Assembly (NCBI GenBank): GCA_012656075.1
Contig: JAAKBF010000094.1
Coordinates: 1 to 64,000, forward strand
Direction of reading: 5' to 3'
Source: Phytophthora hibernalis
Taxonomy: Eukaryota > Oomycota > Peronosporomycetes > Peronosporales > Peronosporaceae
DNA length: 64,000 bases
The position numbers and the translations under genes were made by a program. Below the pieces are notes generated by a model, which was not told where the DNA came from, did no database searches, and saw only the letters and a list, made by a program, of their open reading frames with translations. Positions 10,861 to 22,302 of the stretch are shown here, piece after piece. The stretch's first letter is position 1. Every line of letters starts with the position of its first letter.

Positions 10861-11406
10861 AACCTAGGGTCCGGTTTCTTTTCATCAACTCAGACTTGCC
10901 CGAGTTGCCGTAGAAAATATATCGGACCTGGCCTACAATTCTGACTGATCTGCTATCTCGGATCTCGGACCCTCCGCGGTGCCAAAATCCCTGCAAACCC
11001 AATAAACGGCTTGTTTAAGAACACCGTTGTGGTTTCTAAATACTACTAACTATCTGCATACTGAATCCCTGTCTAATCTGATCTGTCCAAATGGGCCCAC
11101 CCATTTGATGTACTACTTTAATACAAGATAAGTACTGCTTAGGTAAAACTGAAGTACTGCTTAAGTCCTTGACGTGCCACACATCACGCGTGTGGCGGAC
11201 ACCAATGGTGTGGACCACACCACAGAGAACAATGGTCGTCCCCTGTCAGGTGGCCCCATTACACCCTCCCACACCCAAACGGGAAGCACCTCGTCCCAGG
11301 GGGAATTCCAGCGAACAACGTAGGCAACGCCTCGTTCTGCAATCTGCACCTGAGAGAACACACGCCGATAACCCACGACGTCCATCGGGCACCAGCACCC
11401 TGCAAT
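10861..11406. other. Intergenic, no gene seen
   Basis: No supported reading frame. Some short direct repetition (TAAGTACTGCTTA near 11130-11165) is the only structure noted. Confidence 0.35.
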
Positions 11407-12840
11407 GCCGAAGCGCGCAGACCCGGCGCTACGCGCCGCCGTGCACAAGACGAAAAAGCAGCGACGCCCAAGCGAAGAAGCCGCCCAGGCCTCCGAAGAA
11501 AGCTTCCCAGAAGACCGACGACAAGGCTAAGCCTGCTGCGACCAGGTCCCGTTCCAGCAGGAAGCGCACCAAAGTCACCCTGCCCGGCCCGTACGAAGGC
11601 GGCAGCGGCGACCGCGACGGCGAGTCGGACTCCGACGGTGAGGCGAACTCGAACCTCGTTCGACGACAGCCCGGAACGTCAAGCCGACGAATCTCCAAGA
11701 GCGGGAGATACGAGCGCGCCGACGGCGACACCGGCAGCGACTTTCAAAGTCCCGGACAGTGACGATAGAGCTTCGGGTGGCGGCGGCCAAGCTTTCAATG
11801 CTCGGAGGGACGACTAGTCCACAGACGGTGACGAGACCCCGAGGCCGGCGACGACAAGCCACTCGGCGACTGCAAACCAGACAAGCGCAGCAACCAAGGA
11901 CGCTGCGTCAGCTACCGATCGCAAGACCGAGCCGGTCGCGACAAGTGATGTGAAGCGCCGCTCGGAGGATGATGCCTCGGACGAGGTAGACTACGTCGAG
12001 TCGGATCTGGAGACCGGCGAGGTCGACGACACAAACGCTTCACCCAAGATCACGGAGCAGCAGCGGCGTCTCCATCCGGGGAGTCCTGCATCACCTCCCT
12101 CACATTGCTGCTGCTGTTGCCCGCGCTGCTGCTGAAGCCACCAAGCGGGAAGTCCAAGTATTCACCAACATTGGCGGTGGTGATGACGTACCCGAGGAAC
12201 TGATTCATCCCGACAACCTCCAGCACCTTCACGATCGCGCCCGTGACGTGAGGGAGACTACTGCGTAGCGGAGAAGCTCGAAGCGCGATCACGAGTTAGC
12301 GACATTTCGAAACAAGGATCAGCTGCTCGCGATGCGATACTGGCCCGTACGGGAATATCGCAAGTATCTTCGACAAAGTCGCGAACCGGGTAAGACGGTG
12401 CGCACTACGACGAGGGCCCTGTCGTTCTCCACTACGACAAGGGCCTCGTCCGTCAGGCTTACGAACGCGAGTTTAAAGACTGGCTGCATTAACTACCACC
12501 CATCAACGAAGACCATCACTCACGGTCGCTCGGATTTGGTGGCTGCCGATTCTCCCCATTCGATAACCGCCCCTTGCAAGCAGGACCCAGCGCGGAGCAG
12601 AAAAACCACAAAGGTCTCGAGAGGTCTTGAACCGGTACACACATTCGCACGAAACAACACGAAAGTTTCGACACACAGACCATCTCCCAGTCTAGCCCAC
12701 TACAACACGGCGCGTTGTGCGGTCAGTGTACTCTTCAAGAATGGCTCCTGGGCCGCCGCCGTCTTCAAAGATGCACTTCGGGCAGTTTTCAGTCGTAATT
12801 TTGACGCTGCCACTGGAAGACTTTCAGTATATTGAGCTGC
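11407..12840 (+). pseudogene. Low-complexity, possibly gag-like polypeptide, frameshifted
   Basis: Starting at ATG 11407, one frame reads MPKRADPALRAAVHKTKKQR. Basic and Ser/Glu/Asp-rich low-complexity sequence follows in shifting frames to 12135 (SDEVDYVESDLETGEVDD at about 11970-12025). Beyond it come VQVFTNIGGGDDVPEELIHP (about 12150-12210) and HYDKGLVRQAYEREFKDWL (about 12425-12485). The order of basic head, disordered acidic middle and a structured segment recalls retrotransposon Gag proteins. No zinc knuckle or protease follows, so this is only a suggestion. Confidence 0.35.
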
Positions 12841-13507
12841 ATCTTGCCCCGACAGCCCCAAAGAAAGCCGTCAGAGGCAGTGGAGTCATGCAGTCAAGCG
12901 ACAGACTGATAAGGTATGTAAACACGCTCAAAATGGCGACGTAGGAACCCCCTCCAAGCAGAAGACCGTTCGAGAGCTCTGACGGCGGCTTCTGGGAACA
13001 TGGATAACCACAGCACTGCAAACAGCGAGCGCTTCAAACGCTGCTGGTCGGAGGTTCCGTCATTACTTCCACTGAATGTAAAGAAATACAGAACAAAAAC
13101 CGCAATGCCGCCACCACAAGCAGTCCCAATGAGCTTGAGGACGAGCTTGTAATTTGTCCCAGAACCTGTACAGCTCCGTGGGTGATGATAATAATCATCC
13201 AGCGAGCAGGGCTCGGAAAAATAATGGCACGTGTTCGTGCGCCCACCTGGAAAAAATGTGACAAGGCAGATTGACGATTTGAAACCATCACAATCCGTCG
13301 GAGCCCATTAGACTACCATCTCGGTACATCCAATGACCATTCTAAACCATCTCCGAGAGAGCCGGTTGATGTCATCACTTGATGTCTGTACGAAGTATGC
13401 GCAGCAAATGTGTATATCCGGAAGAACAAATCAAGTGTGTGCGAAGTCAGGTCGGTCGCATTGGAGCAACAGCAGTAACACCTGGAGAATGAACTGAAAG
13501 ACGTGTA
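12841..13507. other. Intergenic, no gene seen
   Basis: Short ORFs on both strands but no family resemblance, repeat pairing or codon continuity that I could support. Confidence 0.3.
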
Positions 13508-14771
13508 TTACAGGCACATGCAGAGGTATCGGTAGCGTAAGTATTGTAAGGTCCTTTTGTTCACGAAGCCGGGGCTCACAGCTCCTGCAAATATCTCGAA
13601 CGTCAGAAGAATGTAGACACCGCAATTGTAGTTGTCTGTCTGCAAGCCTAAAGTCGAATTGAACCCTTGCACTCTGTAATCCCTCGTCAAACCACTCGGT
13701 ATCAGGCCCCGTAGTTTTTGAGCCGCAGCACGTACAGCGAGCTTGTATGACGACTCCATTGGGTCTTCTTCGAGAGGTCGGTCATAATGCTACACTAGTG
13801 GTTACCGTTGCAGTTGACAGGGATTAGAACGCGTTCATCTGAAGCTCCAAAAGAGACGGCAGAGAGCTCAGTTTCATCTGTCACTATTTCGTAGCCGTTG
13901 GCGCCGTTGACGACGCTGATCATGTTAGGGCTCACTGAGATCACGTTTGGAATGCCGTTGAACATCTTCTGCATCAACGTGACCATCGTAACGTCGCTAA
14001 GTCGACCTTTGGCAGCCAGATCAAGTCCTTCCATCTGTACATAGCATCATTCGACAGTGTGAGAATAAGTGCAGCGTTAGGCAACATAGCGAACTTTACC
14101 GCATTTGTCAGCAGTCTAAGGCCCTGTAACTTGGAGCATAGGTCTGGGTCTTCTTTCGTGTAAAAGGCGGCGTCAATGTCTAGAGTGAAGACCACTGCGG
14201 ATGCCCACTTTTGGGCGGCTTCGATCTTCCGGACTGTCGTTAAGGCGCGGTGGTATTGCTTCATAGTGGCGAGTGTACTGGTTGTAAATATACCAATGGT
14301 AGGTATATCTACAGCGACATCGCGTTCAGCTAGGCCTGCGTGTTTCCCTTGCAGTCTCGCCTCTTTTTCATCGCATTTCCGAAGCAAATCCTTCGCAAAG
14401 ACCCTCACTACTTCGTCAGCTTGTATGATGGGTTTGCTAGCTGGCCGTTTTGTTAGTTGCATTGCGACGGGAGGCTTCACCTTCTTCTCGAATACAAACA
14501 CTTTGAACTTGCTGAGTGTATCTGCTGCAGATCGGTATGTCGGATCACCTGCCAATATATCAGCAATGATGGCTACGTTCAAGTTCATGCTGTGCATTTC
14601 GGAGTCCTCTTGGGCCATTGCCACTGCCAAACTTCTCTTCTTTTTGGCTATGGAGGGCTTGATTTTCGGGCGCCCTCTGGATTTTGGCGGCGAACTGACT
14701 TGAAAGTTGTCGTCATCTTGCGGCATCGATGTCCACAGGAAACGCACTCCCAGTCGCTCCAACGACAGCAC
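13508..14771 (-). pseudogene. Ulp1-like (C48) cysteine protease domain from a MULE-type element
   Basis: The minus-strand frame starts in an AT-hook-like SPPKSRGRPKIKPS segment (about 14695-14655). A 200-residue helical linker follows, then a frameshift near 14030, then a Ulp1-type protease. The catalytic His lies in LIPVNCNGNH (about 13830-13800), immediately followed by TAG where Trp is expected. The catalytic Cys region is QTDNYNCGVYILLTFEIFA (about 13646-13590), reached through a second frame. Ulp1-family enzymes cleave SUMO or ubiquitin-like modifiers. Here the context and the basic SWIM-tail-like linker suggest a transposon-borne copy, like the one at 37258-39357. The stop codons make it inactive. 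Confidence 0.65.
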
Positions 14772-14799
14772 AAAAGAGCTTCACCATCTTCTGGCAGGT

Positions 14800-15447
14800 T
14801 CTCGAATGAGAAAGAAAGATTGGAGAGAATTGCTTTCCGGTCAAATCTATGTGTCACACACCGGTGCAGCCAAGCATACGCGCTCGACTCTAACGGGCTC
14901 TTCGTGTCCAGCCACACGGGCAGCTACAAGCACGCGCGCTCGCTGTCTCGTCACCTGTGGGATGCGGATGAGACGCTCTTCGACCTTTTCGCGCTGGACT
15001 TTAAGAAGGCAATCCCGTCCTTTAACCGCATCTATCAGACGAAGGACAGGCGAGGTAGTGGTGGCGGTATCAGCTACGTGTATCGTTGCGTTCACCTCAC
15101 AGACATGCTGGTGTTGTATTGCTCTATCTCTCTTGACCAGGATTATCTACGGCTACGTCATGAACAACATCTCCTCACTGCTTGTGATCTACCTCGTCCG
15201 TGAAGTGCTAGCGGCCTGATACATGGGTGAGGAACAAGGTGAATTTGTCATTCGTGAGGCCACTGATCCGAGTCAAACTTGCGTCGACCGAAGCTCTACT
15301 GAAGACCAGGGGCAGCTGCGCTCTCCGTCGCCAGATGCGGTTCCTGAAAATTCGTGTTGTGGTGGGGAAAGTGTTGAAAAGGACGAGGGTAGCGAGGAAC
15401 AAGGTGAATTTGCCATTCGTGAGGTTCGTGATGGCATAACTTCAAAA
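14800..15447 (+). pseudogene. Unrecognised, partly hydrophobic protein fragment
   Basis: Frames on the plus strand give SLSRHLWDADETLFDLFALD (about 14937-14996) and then IIYGYVMNNISSLLVIYLVR (about 15139-15200, membrane-like). They end with an acidic tail (15223-15450) in which EEQGEFVIRE and EEQGEFAIRE occur as a direct repeat. Frames shift between parts. The family is not recognised. Confidence 0.35.
15229..15422. repeat. Direct repeat of 27 bp, 160 bp apart
   Basis: GAGGAACAAGGTGAATTTG followed by (T/C)CATTCGTGAGG occurs at about 15231-15260 and about 15391-15420 with one mismatch. The two copies are in the same frame. Confidence 0.75.
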
Positions 15448-15501
15448 TAAATGTGGACGTGTGCTGCAATAAACGCTTCCTCGGATAATAATAACAATCG
15501 T

Positions 15502-18101
15502 TTACAGTTTTCCATCATAGCCGACGAATAGCGCTGTTGAGAAGTCGACCATCGCACCTTGCAGACGCTTTTGTAAAGCAACGATTTTGCCGCGTGCCAG
15601 GTAAAACTCGCGACGGCTCCTAAATCGCCTTTTTGAAGTCAAGTTCAGCGCCAGCCGTATTGCCACTGCGTGCCAGCGCCACTGCTTTGGTGGCGAATAC
15701 ATGTAGCTACAGCGCGGTACAAGAGCGATTGCAGCGTCAAAATGCGTGATAGCAGGAGACAACTCGATTCGACATAAGGCACAATAGCGCATGTGTTCGA
15801 AATGATACTCAAGGCTTTGCTCTTCTCCCTCAATGGCACGCATACGCAGCGTTGCTCGATCATAGTAATCCCTCCAGCAACTTCGGTCTAACGCTAATAC
15901 AGACGCGTCAGATCCTGCAGTGCCATCGACCGGGGTGAAAATTTTCAGCTCGAAGAAGCAAAGCTTCCGTATATTGCGGATGCAACACCAGGGCCCCGTT
16001 CCCATCAGCCAGAGCATTATCAGCGTCGCCTATTTGCTGTTCGGACATCGCAGTAGATAAAGTCGCTGATCTTCCGGGCGTAGTAGCAGAGCATGACTGA
16101 GATCCTTGATAGATTGTGTCCGCAGTCCCGAGTCGACGACAGCAGCGCGCTCTCAAGAAGTGCTGCTAAAATGAACTCGCGCTCAATAATCACACAGTCC
16201 GAGGCCAGTAAGATTGCTCGTTTCCAATCCTTCCCGGCCTCCAATAACAACGGTTTCAGAAACAACTCATCTACCGCCATGTGCTGGTTGCCTTCCTTCA
16301 AATAAGCCGCTAAGCTTTCCACAAGGTCGGGGCCATGGCTTCGATCAGAACCTTGCTGTCTCCAGTAGCCAACCGCATGTTGGATTCACTGCGTCGATTC
16401 GAACCCCGGCTACTCATAGAAGAAGCTGGGCGCCGCTGCAAGGCTGTGACATCGCGTAATATCACTTCAGTTTGTGTGATCACCGACATTTCCTGTCGCA
16501 AGAACGCAATTACATGGCGTCAAATCCGCAACAAGTGAGTCGATGTTGAATTCAGCGTTGCACGTACCGGGATGGCACCCGAGTCACCTTCACTTACCTC
16601 CGGCACAGCAATTTCTCCCTTGGTGCAGCAAGTGGTGAGGACGGTCGAAGCTGTTTTTCTTCGCCTATTGTTCATAACGACGTACCCTAGGTCAAATTCT
16701 GCACTGTCAAAGCAGGTATGTCTGTGTCGACACCAATCGCATTTCCTTTGCAGTTTCGCTGATAGCTTTATCCATCGATGCAAGTCGGCGAAGTATTATA
16801 GTTGACCCTCCAACTGCAGCTGACGATAAATTCGATTCAGCAGAATGTGGAGGTGCGATGCTTTCTTGTTCATGCTGTCCGTCCATTTTTCCTGGTACTG
16901 ATGAAACGGCTGCAGACGAATCGGAATTAACTCTGGAACAGGAAGCGGTACCGGCAAACGTCCTCCGATACCAGGCAGACTTGTTGATGACGTCGACTCA
17001 ATGTTGATCTGGTTACTGCTGGAAGTCCCAGGAGTAGGCTCGCTGAGGCGAAGTGGCATAGCTTGGAGGGTATGATCATGCCGTGAAGTTTGAGAAATCA
17101 ACGGAGTTGATGGCACCGAAGATGTAGCTGGTGTCGATGGGGTCGTAGTTGTTGCTGGTGTTGTTATGCTTGACCGTGGCGTATCTGGGCCATTGAAAAG
17201 GTAATTGTTGTTTTCTAGAGAAGCAGACAGCACGACTGTCGACGCATTTTCTCCATTCAACCTGCGACTCGTGTGCGGCAAGTCTATCGTTCGATGTAGA
17301 TCCGTTTTCTCTTCTCCGATCTCGACTTGTTGGCGGAATGTTATCATCCCTATCGACTGAAAGCTTCCAGCTGCTTTGTCGTCGTAGTGCGCTTGGAGAT
17401 GGCACAACCGGAGCAGATGAAAGTGGCTCGTCATTGGGGAAAGCAGGAAAAGGCTTCAGTGGAGACAGGTTGCGGCAGTCATCGAAAATACTTCAACGTA
17501 TTCGACGGCGTTGGAAGGTGAAGCGATTGAGCATACCCTCAGCACCAGCGATGTCTAGCTGGCCTACGCGACAGAGAACAGCGTTGCCATACGCCTCATT
17601 CGCAAACTGTTCGATGGATGTCACCGACTGCTTCAAAACACCCCTCGGCGAGCAATCACAATCCAGGATCGGCATACACCCACAGCCGTTCTCTGCAGCA
17701 CTGGGCATACTGCCACCAGCTTCGGCTATATTCTTGGCCAGCACATAGAACTCAACTACTTCTTTCGCAAGCTCTGTATATTTGCAATCCACGGAAATTT
17801 ACGCTTCAACCTCAAAGCCAACTCCGACAAGCCGCTGTTCTTCGTCAAAGTACCCTGCAGAAGCCATCTCGTTGCACACATTTCGAATTTTGCGAACCAA
17901 TTCGCTTTGGTCGTTCGGGTACGTGTCAACCTGTTCCAATGTGCACCAGGCTGCTTCCAGTTCGTAATTTCCTCGTGTTAGCACGCCAACCGCAGCCTTC
18001 AATGCTTCAAGAAAAAACACCGCCGCATTCTTCCAATCCTTGCGGACTTTACACTGCAAGGCCTTCGCTCCGGTCTGGAACGAACCCCATCGACAGCGCA
18101 C
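15502..18101 (-). pseudogene. Decayed TPR-type protein gene
   Basis: A string of minus-strand open segments reads as one large protein in changing frames. They are WKNAAVFFLEALKAAVGVL (about 18030), KYTELAKEVVEFYVLAKNI (about 17785), a Ser/Thr/Pro-rich linker (about 17230-16960), LVESLAAYLKEGNQHMAVDE (about 16325), and GDADNALADGNGALVLHP plus TEALLLRA (about 16035-15975). The last is EFYLARGKIVALQKRLQGAM with FSTALF (about 15615-15535). The last two segments have the small-large spacing of tetratricopeptide helices, which mediate protein contacts. At least six frame changes or stops exist. Some could be introns, but GT-AG pairs that restore the frame were not found for most. Confidence 0.45.
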
Positions 18102-18123
18102 TCCGTCAATGCTCCGTCATCAC

Positions 18124-18565
18124 TCAGGAGTCGACGCAGCGTCTCTCAGGTACCATCATGACCCCGCCACGGGAAAACTTCTGCACCCACGGCGCACGAC
18201 ATAGAGCCTTATTAATAAAGTCGCCGAAGTCGTCTGCCCAGCGACACGTCCGAAAATCCCGCGCACAAAGACGACATGAAGCCCAGCGTGTTGTAAAGCG
18301 CCATGTGAGCGGCTCGTTGCGCACCCACGACTTGGTTGTCTGGTATACGGCCGAGAACCTCTTGGACACGTCCAGCACCAGGTCTTCGGGCTCATTCTGC
18401 TGCTGATCCACACAGCGAACGACTGATCCGGGCGGCACGCAGTGGCGAAGAGGAAGACACCGACGAGCGTAATCATACGAAATAGCATCGCGACTAGCAC
18501 GGGGAGAAGTGTCGCCATGAAGAGGATGCCGAGCACTGCGACACAAGTAAACGGGAAGTTAGATG
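18124..18565 (-). pseudogene. Multi-pass membrane protein, 3' part (interrupted by a copia element)
   Basis: From 18565 downward on the minus strand the frame reads SNFPFTCVAVLGILFMATLL followed by LVAMLFRMITLVGVFLFATA, i.e. two strongly hydrophobic helices. A frame change near 18440 leads into EPEDLVLDVSKRFSAVYQTT and NEPLTWRFTT. The 5' part lies beyond the retrotransposon, at 22303-22465 on the same strand, and stays open across the duplicated target site. It is an unrecognised host-type membrane protein. Confidence 0.5.
18561..18565. repeat. Target site duplication of the copia element, left copy
   Basis: AGATG directly abuts the LTR. The partner at 22303-22307 is AGACG (4 of 5 identical). 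Confidence 0.7.
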
Positions 18566-18729
18566 TGTTGGAAGCCACTAGGACCCCTAACGCAGTGGGA
18601 AGTACGACACAAAAGATAAAGTGAGATTTAGAGTTCCGAGCACAGAGCTCGCCCTGCACCAGCCTATACCTACCGCCAAACGCAGCTGCCCGGTGCCTTC
18701 AAATCCTGATCCGAAGCCGTTCTTCAACA
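18566..18729 (-). repeat. 3' LTR of the copia element
   Basis: 164 bp, TG...CA ends. It is nearly identical to 22137-22302. Differences include GGACCCC versus GGGCCCCC, TACCTACC versus TACCTGCC, and one fewer C before TGATCC. Confidence 0.93.
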
Positions 18730-18921
18730 CTCCTCCTCACCGGCAGTGTCAAACAACAAAACGCATCCGTTTCATTTTCCGTTTCCGTCGGTCACACCTC
18801 AGTGCAGCCCAACAACATCCCGCAGTACTCCCAATCTCGGTGCATCAACCGCCTTGGTCATCAAGTCCGCCGGCATCCTCTCGCCTTCGCGATATTCCGG
18901 TTTCAGGACTCCTCGCTTCGT

Positions 18922-19430
18922 TTAATCCCCCACAAACTTAATGCGCACATCAATGTGTTTTGCTTTCGCGGATGCGCCTTCGCCGTCCAGTTGCTTGAGC
19001 GCCGCCTGGTTGTCGATGTACAGCCCCATGGGTTGTTCATGCTTGACATGCAACTCACCGAGCAACACTCGCACAACGAGAAGTTCCGCCGCCATTACCG
19101 AAGCAGCCGTATACTCTGCTTCCATCGTCGACAACGAAACTCCTTACACGTCCAGCTGACTGGCATTTCGTCTAACGTAACTAAACCGCCAGTGACAGAC
19201 TTCCGATCCTTCTTGTCGGCAGCGTAGTCCGCATCACTGAACCCGGCCACCTTCAGCAGCTCATCTTTTCTTCGACTGCCTCGCATACTAAGTCGTAGCT
19301 CTTTCGTTCCGCCCAGATACCGCAGGATCCTCTTTGCCAGCTTCCATTCGTCGGTAGTGGGTTCATGCGTACGCCGTGACGCTTGTGCACTGCAAACGCG
19401 ATATCGGGGCGCGTACATCGCGCGACCCAC
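18922..19430 (-). pseudogene. copia RNase H domain
   Basis: Minus-strand segments LKVAGFSDADYAADKKDRKS (about 19255-19195) and MSTMEAEYTAASVMAAELL (from 19134), then QPMGLYIDNQAALKQL, carry the RNase H signature of copia elements. D (SDADYA), E (EAEYTA) and D (YIDNQAA) are present. RNase H degrades the RNA strand during reverse transcription. A frameshift near 19130 separates the two parts, and a stop precedes the LTR at about 18922. Confidence 0.85.
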
Positions 19431-20360
19431 ATCAAGCTCCCAACTAGTGATTGAAACTTCTTCACAGTGATGATTTCATCGCCTCCGGCGGTCGGCAACT
19501 TCTCCCCACCAGTCCCTTGGATCTCGTTCCACTCCGGGCGTATGGGAGTACGCACACCGTCTGCCTGCTCCATGCCGTGGTCCCTCAACATCTCCAGTAT
19601 CGTCACACTCTGATCGACATCATACCCATTCTCTTCATCGTAAGTTACACGCATCCCTAGGAACTTGCTCACTTGCCCCAGATCCTTGATAGAGAATTCC
19701 TTGAGCTCCTCGAAGAAAACGTTCACAGCCGCTTGCTGTGTTCCTATAATGAGTAGATCATCCACGTAGACACCGACCACCAGTAGGACCTCCTCACGCC
19801 GCCTGAAGTACACACACATGTCCGTGAGGCTCTGCTCGAAGCCGATTTCAACTAACTTCTTGTGCAATAACTGGTTCCAGAGACGTCCGGCCTGTTTCAG
19901 CCCATACAAGGCTTTCTTTAACTCCAGGGCTATTTCGTCGTCGCGTTCAACGCCCAATTCTTTCCGAACCTCGTCCGATATCTCCATTCCCTGCGGCAGG
20001 TGGATGAAGATGGCCAGATCTTCCTCTTTGTCAGCCTTCACATACGCATTCGGGACATCCCCATGCTTCGCTGGAACACGCCACTTTCGGGCCAAGGCAA
20101 ATATCAGCTTAACGCTGGTCATGTCGATGACCGCAGCAAAGGTGATGCTGTAGTTCACACCGAAAGTCTGCTCGTTCCCGCTGGCAACGAGCCTCGCCTT
20201 CAGACGCTCAATGAGCCCTCAGCATCGAGTTTGGTCTTAAAAACCCATTTCGTATGTAGCACACGTACCCCTCGGGGCATCTTCACTATTTCCCACACGC
20301 CGTTCTCATCCAGAGCTCGCAGCTCTTCGACGACAGCGTTCGTCCAACCCGTCCTGTTTT
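19253..20360 (-). CDS. copia reverse transcriptase (pol part)
   Basis: The longest open part (20158-19253) carries the RT palm. The first Asp is in KHGDVPNAYV (residues 32-41), ALYGLKQAGRLWNQLLHKKL is at 83-102, and the catalytic YVDDLL is at 131-136. SIKDLGQVSKFLGMRV and SLVGSLMWVARCTRPDIAFA are typical of copia RT. Upstream, about 20360-20160 in another frame holds the entry motif LDENGVWEIVKMP. The product would copy element RNA into cDNA. The upstream frame break and a later shift into RNase H make it nonfunctional as a polyprotein. Confidence 0.9.
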
Positions 20361-20362
20361 GG

Positions 20363-21310
20363 CTACGCAGCTTCCCCGTAATTCTTCAGGTCGGGTTCAA
20401 CGACGCTATAAACAACGTCTCTTGTGGTCTCCTCCTGTGGAGCACGATCATTCTCATTGTTCTGCTCTCGTCGACCCACAGATCTCGTTATCGGCCGCTC
20501 CGGGTCCAGTTTTTCTCGCCTTCTTGGCGTTCTTCTTGCGCCTCTTGGGACGCTTGTGTCCTGCAGCGTTGGGTTCGTCTCCACCAGCAGTCGCTCCGGT
20601 ACTATTCCCAAACGGCTCCTCCTCAGAGTCGCTACCTTCTAGATACAGTCGTTGTACCTGCTCATTTTGCGTCTTATCCAGCGTTTCAATGTTTCGCACG
20701 TGTTGTGTGGTTACCACCACCTTGTCTTTTGGGAGATACACGCGGTACCCCTTAGTCTCCTCGCCAATACCAACGATCATTCCGTACTGCGCGCTGCGAG
20801 AAATTCTTGTTGCGCGGGTCACGGTAGACCGTGCAAGGGGAGCCAAAGACTACGATCTCCCTAACGACGGCGTCTTCTTCGTGAGCATCTTCATGGGAGA
20901 CACTCGCCCCGGATTCGAGTTCGTGGGCGATCTATTCAGGATGTAGGCAGCGTACTGTACTGCATCTCCCCAAAACGTCAGTGGTAGCCCACATGCGAAA
21001 ACCATGCATCTCGCCATATTCATAAGAGTCCTGTGCATTCTCTCAGCCTTGCCATTGCTAGCTTGGTTTCGAGCCTCGCTTCGCTGTCGCTCCACGCCAG
21101 TATTCTTACAGAAGAGATCGACGTTCTGGTACTCTCCCCGGAGTCCGTGCGCAGTACGTGAATCTTACAGTCGAATCTTTTCTCGAAAAATACCAAGAAG
21201 TGCTCAAACTGTTTGGCTGCGGCGTCCTTGGTCCTTGCAAGAAAAACCCGCCAGTAGTTAGACTTGTGATCCACGAAGTTTATCATGTAGCGGTTTTTGA
21301 GCCTATCCTT
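20363..21310 (-). pseudogene. copia integrase C-terminal part and linker
   Basis: After the gag junction, the frame reads MINFVDHKSNYWRVFLARTK (about 21280-21220), KIHVLRTDSGES (about 21165-21130) and NGKAERMHRTLMNMARCM (about 21055-21000). The second Asp (RTDSG) and the Glu (KAER) of the DDE core are seen, and the first Asp is in NFVDHKS. A lysine-rich tail with RPKRRKKNAKKARKTG (about 20560) follows. Frameshifts occur near 21130 and 20850. Integrase inserts element cDNA into the chromosome. Confidence 0.85.
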
Positions 21311-22122
21311 TGGCGACTCTACTTGCTTGTTGTAGTATCGCTCAGCTGTACCCGTCAGATAGTGGCCTAGTAGAGCCACCTTTACGTCTTCTGGCCATGC
21401 AAAACCACAGGCTGACTGAGCGAGGGCCACTTGCCTCTCAAATCGTTTACCCCACTCCAAGAATCCCGACCCAAGCCCAACATATAGCTCCTTGCCGTCG
21501 ACAGCACGTATTGCGAGTTTCTTCTGACGAGCATCCGGGTACTTCACTCCAGCGTTGTTCTGCTGTCCTGGGTCAGTGGTCTGATAACTACCTGGAGTCT
21601 GCGGAGGTTGCGGAGGTACCTTCCCGCCTTGCGCGCCAGCGTATAGTCGCTGCAGATTAGCCCATATACAGGTTGTTGTGCAGCGAAATACGGAGCGTGC
21701 ACCGTTGGTCTTGGTGCGGTTGGAGTACGGGGCCGCTGGCGAGCCTACCAACGAGTCAATAGTCATGCGTGCTCCCCGCCCGAGTTCCGACGTAAACAAA
21801 TTCATGTCCGCTGATGTGGCGATAGGCGTTCCGAACCTTGGTGGACTTCTACCACCCTCGAATACCCTTTCCAGTTTCGTCTGCGATTCCTCGAGCCGTT
21901 GTAGACGCCCAGCGGGCCACGCATGAGTTCTAGCAGCTCGGCGTCACCTCCCTCCACCATTTTCCTTGATATCAGGGTATTGTCGCTACCCCTTTCGCGA
22001 GTAACGACGGTTGCTTTCTCCTCTGTGTCATTCACCATGCCAATCCTTTCGCGACTATCTGGAGGCGCTACTTCCGGTACATGACCTTCAGTACGAGCGA
22101 CCTCGTTGGTGGTATCGTCCAT
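21311..22122 (-). pseudogene. copia gag, 5' part
   Basis: It starts MDDTTNEVARTEGHVPEV at 22122, only 14 bases from the LTR edge, so the start codon overlaps the primer-binding region. A frameshift near 21805 leads to the second part, with NNAGVKYPDARQKKLAIRAV and VALLGHYLTGTAERYYNKQV, a capsid-type helix pattern. The zinc knuckle is missing because the sequence joins integrase at about 21310. Gag would form the particle shell. Confidence 0.8.
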
Positions 22123-22136
22123 TTGGGCTCAAAACC
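22119..22136 (-). promoter_or_regulatory. Putative half-tRNA primer binding site
   Basis: Immediately inside the 5' LTR the minus strand reads GGTTTTGAGCCCA. This resembles the complement of the anticodon-arm region of eukaryotic initiator tRNA-Met (GGTTATGGGCCCA, 11 of 13 from memory of the tRNA). Copia-like half-tRNA priming at that region is known from other elements. The role here is inferred from position and similarity. Confidence 0.5.
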
Positions 22137-22302
22137 TGTTGGAAGCCACTAGGGCCCCCTAACGCAGTGGGAAGTACGACACAAAAGATAAAGTGAGATT
22201 TAGAGTTCCGAGCACAGAGCTCGCCCTGCACCAGCCTATACCTGCCGCCAAACGCAGCTGCCCGGTGCCTTCAAATCCCTGATCCGAAGCCGTTCTTCAA
22301 CA
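22137..22302 (-). repeat. 5' LTR of the copia element
   Basis: 166 bp, TG...CA, nearly identical to 18566-18729. The AGACG target copy follows at 22303-22307. Confidence 0.93.

Larger units (their letters stand above)
18566..22302 (-). mobile_element. Ty1/copia LTR retrotransposon, internally deleted
   Basis: Bounded by two near-identical LTRs (18566-18729 and 22137-22302), both TGTTGG...TTCAACA, with imperfect 5-bp target duplications outside. Coding order on the minus strand is gag, integrase, reverse transcriptase, RNase H, which is the copia order. The protease and most of the gag C-terminus and integrase N-terminus are missing. The reading frame passes straight from gag into integrase near 21310. 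The LTRs differ at only a few positions, so insertion is relatively recent, yet the coding region has several frameshifts. Confidence 0.93.
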
